Assembly: GCA_002350805.1 (NCBI GenBank)
Contig: DEFO01000028.1
Span: forward strand, 1-21,956
DNA length: 21,956 nt
Reading direction: 5' to 3'
Source: Prevotella sp. UBA2850
GTDB lineage: Bacteria; Bacteroidota; Bacteroidia; Bacteroidales; Bacteroidaceae
Both the position numbers and the translations under genes were made by a program. The notes beneath the pieces were generated by a model. It was not told where the DNA came from and made no database searches. It was given only the letters and a program-made list of their open reading frames with translations. Below, piece after piece: positions 7,278-14,777 of this stretch (its first letter is position 1; each line of letters begins with the position of its first letter).

Positions 7278-10214
7278 ATGAGTATCAGATTAAATAAAGC
7301 CATACGTGAATTGAACATAGGACTTCAGACGGCAGTTGAATTCCTGGAAAAAAGAAAAGAGCTGGGCGAGGTTCGGTCGGATCCGAACTTCAAGCTGAGC
7401 GACGGCCAGTACGAGGCACTTGTCGAGCAGTTCAAGGGCGACAAGGAAATCAAAGGACAGGCCGACAAGCTCTTCCCCAAGCACTTGAAAGAGAAGAAAC
7501 GTACGCCAGAGCCCGTGCAAAAGGCTGAGACTCCCTCAGAGAAAAACCGCCAGCAGTTCAATATGCTGGGGAAGATCGACCTGGAGAGTCTGAACCCGCA
7601 GGCAAAGTCCGCTGCCGTCGGTACGAAGCCTGAGAAGAAAGCTGAGCCTGTCAAGACGCAGCCCGAGCCCGCCAAGGCACAGGAGCCTGCCAAACAGGAA
7701 CAGCCGGCCGTGGTGACACCGAAGGCTGAGCCGAAACCAGAGCCCAAGCCCGAGCCGAAACCCGAGCCCAAGCCTGAGCCAAAACCGGAACCTAAGGTCG
7801 AACCGAAAGCAGAGCCACAGCCCGAGCCGAAGCCACAAACTGCCGAGGCACCGAAAGCCGTTGAGCAGCCACAGCCCGAGCCCAAGACCGAGACTCCTGC
7901 CGAGCAGCCAGCAGTCGCTGAAAGCACTGACGCAGAGACAGCCAGCTCGAAGTCTGAGGTCTTTATGACCAAGAACGAGAAGAAGATGCTGAACAATGCC
8001 CCGCAGCTGAAGATACAGGGTAAGATCGATCTCGACGCACTGAACCAGAGCACCCGTCCAAAGAAGAAGACAAAGGAGGAGCGCCGCAAAGAGCGCGAGG
8101 AGAAGGCTGCCCAGACCCGTGGAGGCAACAACAATGGCGGCAACAACGAGAAGAAAAAGAAGCGCGCGCGCATTGGCAGCGAGCGTGTCGACATCGAGGC
8201 TGCCGGCAAGAACGGCAACTTCGGAGGTAAGAACGACAAGGGCGGCAATGCCAATGCCGGCGGCAACAACAAGAAGAACAAGAAAAAGCGCAACCAGAAG
8301 CCTCTGGAGGTGAACGAGGAGGATGTGGCACGCCAGGTGAAAGAGACACTGGCACGCCTGACCTCGAAGAGCCAGAACAAGAAAGGCGCCAAATACCGTA
8401 AGGAGAAGCGCGAGGCTGTGCAGGAGCGCATGAGCGAGGAGATGGCCGCCGAGGCAGCACAGAGCAAGGTGCTCAAGCTGACCGAGTTTGTGACCGTCTC
8501 AGAGCTGGCCACGATGATGAACGTGGGTGTGAACCAAGTCATCGGCACCTGTATGTCGATTGGCATCATGGTGAGCATCAACCAGCGACTCGACGCTGAG
8601 ACCATCAATATTGTGGCCGACGAGTTCGGATTCACCACAGAATATGTAAGTGCCGAGGTGCAGAACGCCATCACCGAGGAGGATGACGACGAGAACGACC
8701 TGGTGAGCCGCGCGCCCATCGTGACCGTGATGGGACATGTCGACCACGGTAAGACATCGCTGCTCGACCATATCCGCAACACCAACGTGATTGCCGGTGA
8801 GGCCGGTGGTATCACCCAGCACATCGGAGCCTATAACGTGAAACTGAAGGACGGCCGTCGGATCACCTTCCTCGACACGCCGGGTCACGAGGCCTTCACC
8901 GCCATGCGTGCCCGTGGTGCCCAGGTGACCGATATTGTCATCATCATCATTGCTGCCGACGACAGCGTGATGCCAACCACCAAGGAGGCCATCGCACATG
9001 CCCAGGCTGCCAACGTGCCTATGGTGTTTGCCATCAACAAGATTGATAAGCCGGGTGCCAACCCCGATAAGATACGCGAGGACCTGGCCAACATGAACCT
9101 GTTGGTAGAAGACTGGGGCGGTAAGTACCAGTGTCAGGAGATCAGCGCCAAGAAAGGTATCGGCGTAGACGACCTTTTGGAGAAGGTTCTGCTGGAAGCC
9201 GAGATGCTCGACCTGAAAGCCAACCCCAACCGCAAGGCCACGGGAAGCATCATCGAGAGCACACTGGACAAAGGACGCGGCTACGTGTCGACGGTGCTCG
9301 TGAGCAACGGTACGCTGAAGGTGGGCGACATCGTCGTGGCTGGAACCAGCTACGGACGCATCAAGGCCATGTTCAACGAGCGTAACCAGCGCATCGAGAG
9401 TGCCGGACCAGCCGAGCCCGCCATCATCCTGGGTCTGAACGGTGCCCCGACAGCCGGTGACACCTTCCATGTGATGGAGACCGAGCAGGAGGCACGCGAG
9501 ATTACCAACAAGCGCACACAGCTGCAGCGCGAACAGTCGCTGCGCACCACGAAGACGCTGGGTCTGGACGACATCTCGCACCGCATCGCACTGGGTGAGT
9601 TCCACGAGCTGAACATCATCGTGAAGGGTGACGTGGACGGATCTATCGAGGCCCTCTCCGACTCGTTCATCAAACTGTCGACCGAGAAGGTGCAGGTGAA
9701 CGTCATTGCCAAGGCCGTAGGACAAATCTCCGAGAACGATGTGATGCTGGCTTCGGCATCCGACGCCATCATCGTGGGATTCCAGGTACGCCCGTCGGCC
9801 GACGCCCGCAAACTGGCTGAGCGCGAAGGCGTGGAGATCAACACCTATTCTATTATTTACGACGCCATCGACGACATCAAGTCGACCATGGAAGGCATGC
9901 TCGACAAGGTGAAGAAGGAAATCGTGACGGGCGAGATAGAGGTGAAACAGGTGTTCAAGATCTCGAAGGTCGGCACGGTGGCCGGCGGACTGGTCATCGA
10001 CGGAAAGGTGCACAACAAAGACAAGGCCCGCGTTATTCGCGACGGTATTGTGATTCACACTGCCAACATCGATGCCCTGAAGCGCTACAAAGACGATGCC
10101 AAAGAAGTGGCTACCGGACTGGAGTGCGGTATCTCGCTGGTGAACTACAACGATATCCAGGTGGGCGATACCATCGAGACCTTCACCGAAATCGAAATCG
10201 ACCAGAAACTCTAA
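7278..10214 (+). CDS. infB: Translation initiation factor IF-2, 978 aa
   Basis: IF-2 is the GTPase that places initiator fMet-tRNA on the 30S subunit and promotes 50S joining. An IF2_N-like segment is at residues 1-35. A long low-complexity linker (about 75-395) holds nine EPxx units (151-186), Gly/Asn-rich and Lys-rich stretches, and two copies of GKIDLxxLN (98-106 and 248-256). A second IF2_N domain lies near 400-440. The G domain shows GHVDHGKT (G1, 486-493), DTPGH (G3, 533-537), NKID (G4, 587-590) and SAK (G5, 623-625). Domains II, III and the fMet-tRNA-binding domain complete the C-terminus. Last gene of the rimP-nusA-infB unit. A 7-bp-period repeat starts on the base after its stop codon. 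Confidence 0.98.
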   Translation: MSIRLNKAIRELNIGLQTAVEFLEKRKELGEVRSDPNFKLSDGQYEALVEQFKGDKEIKGQADKLFPKHLKEKKRTPEPVQKAETPSEKNRQQFNMLGKIDLESLNPQAKSAAVGTKPEKKAEPVKTQPEPAKAQEPAKQEQPAVVTPKAEPKPEPKPEPKPEPKPEPKPEPKVEPKAEPQPEPKPQTAEAPKAVEQPQPEPKTETPAEQPAVAESTDAETASSKSEVFMTKNEKKMLNNAPQLKIQGKIDLDALNQSTRPKKKTKEERRKEREEKAAQTRGGNNNGGNNEKKKKRARIGSERVDIEAAGKNGNFGGKNDKGGNANAGGNNKKNKKKRNQKPLEVNEEDVARQVKETLARLTSKSQNKKGAKYRKEKREAVQERMSEEMAAEAAQSKVLKLTEFVTVSELATMMNVGVNQVIGTCMSIGIMVSINQRLDAETINIVADEFGFTTEYVSAEVQNAITEEDDDENDLVSRAPIVTVMGHVDHGKTSLLDHIRNTNVIAGEAGGITQHIGAYNVKLKDGRRITFLDTPGHEAFTAMRARGAQVTDIVIIIIAADDSVMPTTKEAIAHAQAANVPMVFAINKIDKPGANPDKIREDLANMNLLVEDWGGKYQCQEISAKKGIGVDDLLEKVLLEAEMLDLKANPNRKATGSIIESTLDKGRGYVSTVLVSNGTLKVGDIVVAGTSYGRIKAMFNERNQRIESAGPAEPAIILGLNGAPTAGDTFHVMETEQEAREITNKRTQLQREQSLRTTKTLGLDDISHRIALGEFHELNIIVKGDVDGSIEALSDSFIKLSTEKVQVNVIAKAVGQISENDVMLASASDAIIVGFQVRPSADARKLAEREGVEINTYSIIYDAIDDIKSTMEGMLDKVKKEIVTGEIEVKQVFKISKVGTVAGGLVIDGKVHNKDKARVIRDGIVIHTANIDALKRYKDDAKEVATGLECGISLVNYNDIQVGDTIETFTEIEIDQKL
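7728..7835 (+). repeat. In-frame 12-bp tandem repeat coding EPKP units in IF-2
   Basis: Nine consecutive 12-base units encode EPKP or close variants (EPKV, EPKA, EPQP). Synonymous changes are scattered among the units (GAG CCG AAA CCC against GAG CCC AAG CCC), so the array is not freshly amplified. It should form a stiff, extended polyproline-like spacer between the N-terminal and core domains. Confidence 0.85.
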
Positions 10215-10279
10215 GATTGAGGATTGAAGATTGAGGATTGAAGATTGAAGATGGAGGATTGAGATGGAGGATGATTGAA
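10215..10279 (+). repeat. Heptanucleotide array (GATTGAR) after infB
   Basis: Units of 7 bases start on the base after the infB stop: gattgag, gattgaa, gattgag, gattgaa, gattgaa, gatggag, gattgag, then a 6-base unit and a degenerate end. Every intact unit carries TGA at the same place. Because 7 is not a multiple of 3, TGA falls in all three frames within 21 bases. Confidence 0.85.
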
Positions 10280-10352
10280 ACGGCGAGTGCCGACCAACAA
10301 GCTTGATCGGCCCGCTCGTGACAATCACCACTGAAAGCAATTGAAGATGGAG
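10244..10352 (+). repeat. 13-bp direct repeats bracketing a hairpin, before the phosphatase gene
   Basis: ATTGAAGATGGAG occurs at 10244-10256 and again at 10340-10352. Between the copies is an imperfect hairpin (10284-10318: CGAG plus GCCGA pairing with TCGGC plus CTCG). The second copy supplies a GGAG five bases before the ATG at 10358, so it can act as the ribosome binding site. Confidence 0.6.
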
Positions 10353-10357
10353 AAAAG

Positions 10358-12382
10358 ATGAAGAAAAAGCAGAAAATGCGGAGTTTTTCCGACAGGCTGA
10401 CAAGGAATATCATCCTCATGTTGTTCATCATTCTGGGGCTGGCTTCGTTTTTCGTTTTTGTCGCTGGCGGCAGTTTTATCGCCGAAGCGGAGGGAATGAG
10501 GCACGAGGCGCTCTTGGATGTAGCAGTCGAAAATATTGAACAATCATTGTCCGATGTCTATGTGGGCGCCATCAACCATGTTCCCGAGATAGAGGAGAAT
10601 CTGCAAAGACCTGACCATCTGTACGACATCATGGAACGAGTGGTCAGTATGAATCCTCGTATCCTCAATTGCGGCATCAGCTTCATCGCCGACTACTATC
10701 CGCAGAAAGGACATTGGTTCTGCCCGTATGTTGCCCGAGAGGGAAACGACAGCCTCGTGCGCAAAAACATCGGCAGTGCCGATTACGACTATCTGAAGGC
10801 ACAGTGGTTCACGGATGCGCTCAAGGTCAACGACTGTGTTTGGTCGAAGCCTTTCTTCGAGGGCAACGACTCCGTCACACCGCTGGTATCGCTGCTGGTG
10901 CCCATCCACGACAAGAAGGGACGCGCAGTGGCTATTATGGGGGCTGACATGTCGCTGGAATGGCTCAAGAAACGAGTGGAGAAAACAGTAGACGACATCT
11001 ACAAGAAAGAATGGAGCACGATGACCGAGGAAAGTCGAAAGAAACGTGAGGAGCTTGGCACCACCTACAAGAGGAAACCCTATGCCTTCATCATCACCCA
11101 AGACGGCACCTTCATCGTGCATCCCGATGAGAGTCGCATCTTGAGAGACAACTTCAGCTCACTGGCTAAAGCTGATCCAGACACGGCAACGGCTTACATC
11201 GGACGACAAATGATGGCCGGGGAAAAAGGCTACTATGGTGATGAGGATGACATCAACATCACCTGCCAATTTGCAGGCGGACGGGATATGTATGTATTCT
11301 ACTCACCCATCAAGCATGCCAAATGGTCGATGGGACTTGTAGTGCCCGCCATGAGCATCGATATCGCCGCCTACGTTGTGGGCACCATCCTGGCTATGCT
11401 CATCCTGCTCAGCATGCTCGTGGTCTACTTTGTCTGCCGCAGAACCATCAAGAAAGCCACAAAACCTCTGAAACTGCTGGCCGCCTCGACCCAGGAAGTG
11501 GCAAAAGGTCGCTTCGACACACCACTGCCCAGTCTCAAGCACAACGATGAAATCAAACTGATGCGCGACTCGTTTGAGGACATGCAGCACGAACTGAAGA
11601 AATATGTGAAGGAACTGACGACGACCGCAGCCTCGAAAGCAGCCCTTGAGAATGAGTTGAGCATTGCCCACAACATTCAGATGGCCATGCTGCCCAAGAC
11701 CTTCCCTCCCTATCCTCACCGCGACGATATCGACATATATGGCATCCTGACACCGGCAAAGGCCGTCGGAGGCGACTTGTTCGATTTCTATATCCGCGAC
11801 GAGAAACTCTTCTTCTGCATCGGAGATGTCTCGGGCAAGGGCATCCCGGCCTCATTGGTGATGGCCGTCACCCGTGCGCTGTTCCGCAATGTGTCGAGCC
11901 ACATCGACAGTCCGAAGACCATCATCGAGGCTCTGAACAAGTCGCTGACTGAAGGCAACGAGTCGACCATGTTTGTCACCATGTTTGCCGGTGTGCTCAA
12001 CCTGACCACCGGACAGCTGCACTACTGCAATGCGGGACACGACTCACCGCTGCTCATCGGCCGAAAAGTGGGTGTACTACCCTGCGACCCGAATATTCCG
12101 GTGGGTGTTGTGGGCGACTGGTCGTTCACCGAGCAGGAGGCCGATATCTACCCCATGACGACCATCTTCTTATTTACCGACGGACTGAATGAGGCAGAGA
12201 ATGCCGACTATGCACAGTTTGGCGAGGAGCGCATTCTGGCAAAGGCCCATGAGATGCTGGAGGAGGAAAACTCTCCAGAGGCCATCATTAAAGCCATGAG
12301 CGACAGCGTTCACGACTTCGTTGGCGATGCTGAACAGAGCGACGACCTGACCATGCTCGCCATCAAATACATGAAGAAATAA
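10358..12382 (+). CDS. Membrane sensor serine phosphatase (Cache-like, HAMP, PP2C/SpoIIE-type), 674 aa
   Basis: A transmembrane helix (about residues 17-37) leads into a periplasmic sensor region (about 40-325) of double-Cache type, with the paired segments around WFCPYVAREG (120-129), WSKPFFEG (162-169) and TPLVSLLVPI (174-183). A second helix (about 338-360) is followed by a HAMP region (about 361-415) and a linker helix. The catalytic domain (about 440-673) is of the RsbU/SpoIIE PP2C class. Metal-binding acidic residues are visible in GGDLFD (471-476), GDVSGKG (489-495), FTDGL (606-610) and SDDLT (661-665). Such enzymes dephosphorylate STAS-type anti-anti-sigma factors in partner-switching systems in response to a small ligand. 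No STAS protein or anti-sigma kinase gene is in the window, so the target is unknown. It may be transcribed on from infB. Confidence 0.9.
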   Translation: MKKKQKMRSFSDRLTRNIILMLFIILGLASFFVFVAGGSFIAEAEGMRHEALLDVAVENIEQSLSDVYVGAINHVPEIEENLQRPDHLYDIMERVVSMNPRILNCGISFIADYYPQKGHWFCPYVAREGNDSLVRKNIGSADYDYLKAQWFTDALKVNDCVWSKPFFEGNDSVTPLVSLLVPIHDKKGRAVAIMGADMSLEWLKKRVEKTVDDIYKKEWSTMTEESRKKREELGTTYKRKPYAFIITQDGTFIVHPDESRILRDNFSSLAKADPDTATAYIGRQMMAGEKGYYGDEDDINITCQFAGGRDMYVFYSPIKHAKWSMGLVVPAMSIDIAAYVVGTILAMLILLSMLVVYFVCRRTIKKATKPLKLLAASTQEVAKGRFDTPLPSLKHNDEIKLMRDSFEDMQHELKKYVKELTTTAASKAALENELSIAHNIQMAMLPKTFPPYPHRDDIDIYGILTPAKAVGGDLFDFYIRDEKLFFCIGDVSGKGIPASLVMAVTRALFRNVSSHIDSPKTIIEALNKSLTEGNESTMFVTMFAGVLNLTTGQLHYCNAGHDSPLLIGRKVGVLPCDPNIPVGVVGDWSFTEQEADIYPMTTIFLFTDGLNEAENADYAQFGEERILAKAHEMLEEENSPEAIIKAMSDSVHDFVGDAEQSDDLTMLAIKYMKK

Positions 12383-12424
12383 GAGCGAACCGTGCTATTT
12401 TTTTGAAGTACCACATTAGCATCA

Positions 12425-13894
12425 ATGAATCAAGACAATATCACCCCACAACCGAATGGTAACGAATTCGTCAAACAGATTGCTGAACAGAAATATGAGT
12501 TCGGATTTACCACGGATGTGCATACTGAAATCATAGAGAAAGGCCTGAACGAAGACATTGTCAGGCTCATCTCAGCCAAGAAAGGCGAGCCCGAGTGGAT
12601 GCTCGAGTTCCGACTGAAGGCGTTCCGCTACTGGAAAGAGCAGACCGAGCCGAAGTGGGGACACGTGCATGTGCCGCCTATCGACTATCAGGAAATTTCC
12701 TATTATGCCGACCCGATGGCCAAGAAACCTGCGGGCGACGGAAAGATAGACCCCGAACTGGAGAAGACCTTCGACAAGCTGGGCATTCCCCTGGAGGAGC
12801 GTCTGGCGCTGAGTGGCAACACCGCCGTCGACGCCATCATGGACTCCGTGTCGGTGAAGACCACCTTCAAGGAGAAGCTGCGCGAGAAAGGCATCATCTT
12901 CTGCTCTATCGGCGAGGCCATCAAAGAGCATCCCGACCTGGTGAGACAGTACCTGGGCACTGTGGTCCCCTATCGCGACAACTTCTTTGCAGCCCTCAAC
13001 AGCGCTGTGTTCAGCGACGGCTCGTTTGTCTACATCCCAAAAGGCGTCAGATGCCCCATGGAACTGAGCAGCTACTTCCGCATCAACGCCCGCAACACCG
13101 GACAGTTTGAGCGCACGCTCATCGTGGCCGACGACGACTCGTACGTGAGTTATCTGGAAGGATGCACGGCACCCATGCGCGACGAGAACCAGCTGCATGC
13201 CGCCATCGTGGAGATCATCGTCAACGACCGTGCCGAGGTGAAATACTCGACGGTGCAGAACTGGTATCCCGGCGACGAGCAGGGACGTGGCGGCGTGCTC
13301 AACCTCGTGACCAAACGAGGCGACCTGCGCGGCGTTGACTCGAAACTCTCGTGGACACAGGTAGAGACGGGTAGTGCCATCACCTGGAAATACCCCTCGT
13401 GCGTCTTGCGCGGCGACAACAGCGTGGCCGAGTTCTACAGCGTGGCCGTGACGAACAACTATCAGGAGGCCGACACAGGTACGAAGATGATTCATATCGG
13501 CAAGAACACCCGGTCGACCATCATCTCGAAAGGCATCTCGGCAGGACACTCGCAAAACTCGTACCGCGGACTGGTGCGGGCCACCGCCAATGCCGACAAT
13601 GCCCGCAACTACTCGTCGTGCGACTCGCTGCTGCTGGGCAGCGACTGCGGTGCGCACACCTTCCCCTATATGGATGTACACAACGAGACGGCTATCTTCG
13701 AACACGAGGCCACCACCTCGAAGATCTCCGAGGATCAGCTGTTCTACTGCAACCAGCGCGGCATTCCCACCGAGCAGGCCGTAGGCCTCATCGTCAACGG
13801 CTATGCCAAGGAGGTGCTCAACAAACTGCCCATGGAGTTTGCCGTCGAGGCCCAGAAACTGCTGAGCGTCTCGCTAGAGGGAACAGTGGGATAA
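12425..13894 (+). CDS. sufB: Fe-S cluster assembly scaffold protein SufB, 489 aa
   Basis: SufB is the main scaffold of the SufBCD complex, where Fe-S clusters are built before transfer to apo-proteins in the cytoplasm. The N-terminal helical region (about residues 13-75, with EPEWMLEFRLKAF at 55-67) precedes the right-handed beta-helix core. C399 in SSCDSLLLG and E428 in FEHEAT match, by motif and by their spacing of 29 residues, the essential C405 and E434 of E. coli SufB. GIPTEQAVGLIVNGYAKEVL marks the C-terminal helical part that binds SufC. Length is normal. It opens the sufB-C-D-S cluster, 42 bases after the phosphatase gene; I see no clear promoter there. The gap to sufC is unusually long, at 110 bases. 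Confidence 0.97.
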   Translation: MNQDNITPQPNGNEFVKQIAEQKYEFGFTTDVHTEIIEKGLNEDIVRLISAKKGEPEWMLEFRLKAFRYWKEQTEPKWGHVHVPPIDYQEISYYADPMAKKPAGDGKIDPELEKTFDKLGIPLEERLALSGNTAVDAIMDSVSVKTTFKEKLREKGIIFCSIGEAIKEHPDLVRQYLGTVVPYRDNFFAALNSAVFSDGSFVYIPKGVRCPMELSSYFRINARNTGQFERTLIVADDDSYVSYLEGCTAPMRDENQLHAAIVEIIVNDRAEVKYSTVQNWYPGDEQGRGGVLNLVTKRGDLRGVDSKLSWTQVETGSAITWKYPSCVLRGDNSVAEFYSVAVTNNYQEADTGTKMIHIGKNTRSTIISKGISAGHSQNSYRGLVRATANADNARNYSSCDSLLLGSDCGAHTFPYMDVHNETAIFEHEATTSKISEDQLFYCNQRGIPTEQAVGLIVNGYAKEVLNKLPMEFAVEAQKLLSVSLEGTVG

Positions 13895-14004
13895 AGAGCC
13901 ATCCTACGGCATTGCAGGACTGCTCCATACCATCCCAAGGCATTCACATGCATCGAGAAACATCCAAAAGAAATGTTAGAATATCCCGTTAACAACAACA
14001 TATC
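13895..14004 (+). other. sufB-sufC spacer with a degenerate direct repeat
   Basis: Within the 110-base spacer, CATCCTACGGCATT (13900-13913) and CATCCCAAGGCATT (13931-13944) agree at 12 of 14 positions with a 31-base period. No open frame or promoter consensus is evident. The other gaps in this cluster are 17 to 44 bases. Confidence 0.4.
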
Positions 14005-14760
14005 ATGTTAGAAGTACGCAATCTACACGCTAAAATTGGCGACAAAGAAATATTAAAAGGCATCAGCCTGACGGTGAAAGACGGTGAGACACACGCCATC
14101 ATGGGTCCTAACGGCTCTGGCAAATCGACCCTCTCGGCCGTATTGGTGGGCAACCCTCTGTATGAGGTCACCGAGGGTGAGGCTTTCTTCAATGGCAAAA
14201 ACCTGTTGGAGATGGCTCCCGAGGACCGTGCCCACGAAGGACTGTTCCTCTCGTTCCAGTATCCGGTGGAGATACCCGGAGTGTCGATGACCAACTTCAT
14301 GCGCGCGGCCATCAACGAGAAACGCAAGTATCAGGGCTTGGAGCCCATGAACGCCGCCGAGTTTCTGAAACTCATGCGCGAGAAACGCAAAGTGGTGGAA
14401 CTCGACTCCAAACTGGCCAACCGCTCTGTGAACGAGGGTTTCAGCGGCGGCGAGAAGAAGCGCAATGAGATTTTCCAGATGGCTATGCTCGAGCCGAAGC
14501 TCTCTATTCTCGACGAGACCGACAGCGGACTCGACGTCGACGCCATGCGCATCGTGGCCGAGGGCGTGAACAAACTGCAGCGCCCCGACACCTCGTGCAT
14601 CGTCATCACCCACTACGACCGTCTGCTGGAGATGATCAAGCCACAGTATGTACACGTGCTCTATAAGGGCCGCATCGTGAAAACAGGAGGTCCCGAACTG
14701 GCCCGCGAGATTCAGGAACATGGCTACGACTGGATCAAGGAAGAGGCTGGCGAGGAATAA
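14005..14760 (+). CDS. sufC: Fe-S assembly ATPase SufC, 251 aa
   Basis: SufC is the ABC-type ATPase that drives conformational change in the SufBCD complex; it is soluble and not a transporter. Walker A is GPNGSGKST (34-42) and the Q-loop glutamine is in FQYP (84-87). The signature FSGGE (146-150) is followed by KKRNEI. Walker B is LSILDE (166-171), followed by the TDSGLD D-loop (172-177) typical of SufC, and the switch histidine is in ITHYDR (201-206). The length is close to that of E. coli SufC. It lies between sufB and sufD, and sufD begins 17 bases after its stop. Confidence 0.98.
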   Translation: MLEVRNLHAKIGDKEILKGISLTVKDGETHAIMGPNGSGKSTLSAVLVGNPLYEVTEGEAFFNGKNLLEMAPEDRAHEGLFLSFQYPVEIPGVSMTNFMRAAINEKRKYQGLEPMNAAEFLKLMREKRKVVELDSKLANRSVNEGFSGGEKKRNEIFQMAMLEPKLSILDETDSGLDVDAMRIVAEGVNKLQRPDTSCIVITHYDRLLEMIKPQYVHVLYKGRIVKTGGPELAREIQEHGYDWIKEEAGEE

Positions 14761-14777
14761 TCAGATCATTGACCATC

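Noticed and set aside
7325..8824. A 499-codon minus-strand frame opposite infB
   Set aside because: Its Gly/Ser/Phe repeats are the antisense reading of the EPKP units, and IF-2 on the plus strand is certain.
10284..10318. Intrinsic terminator after infB
   Set aside because: The hairpin is imperfect and no T-run follows, so it is listed only as part of the repeat-bracketed spacer.
8499..10403. A 634-codon minus-strand frame opposite infB
   Set aside because: It is a long antisense shadow of the conserved GTPase, and its start lies in repeat DNA. No domain is visible.
12396..12408. Promoter -7 element before sufB (TATTTTTTTG)
   Set aside because: It has two extra T between TA and TTTG and no matching TTTG at the right distance.
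12572..13705. A 377-codon minus-strand frame opposite sufB
   Set aside because: It is an antisense shadow with a His/Val/Gly-rich product. SufB on the plus strand has its catalytic residues in place.
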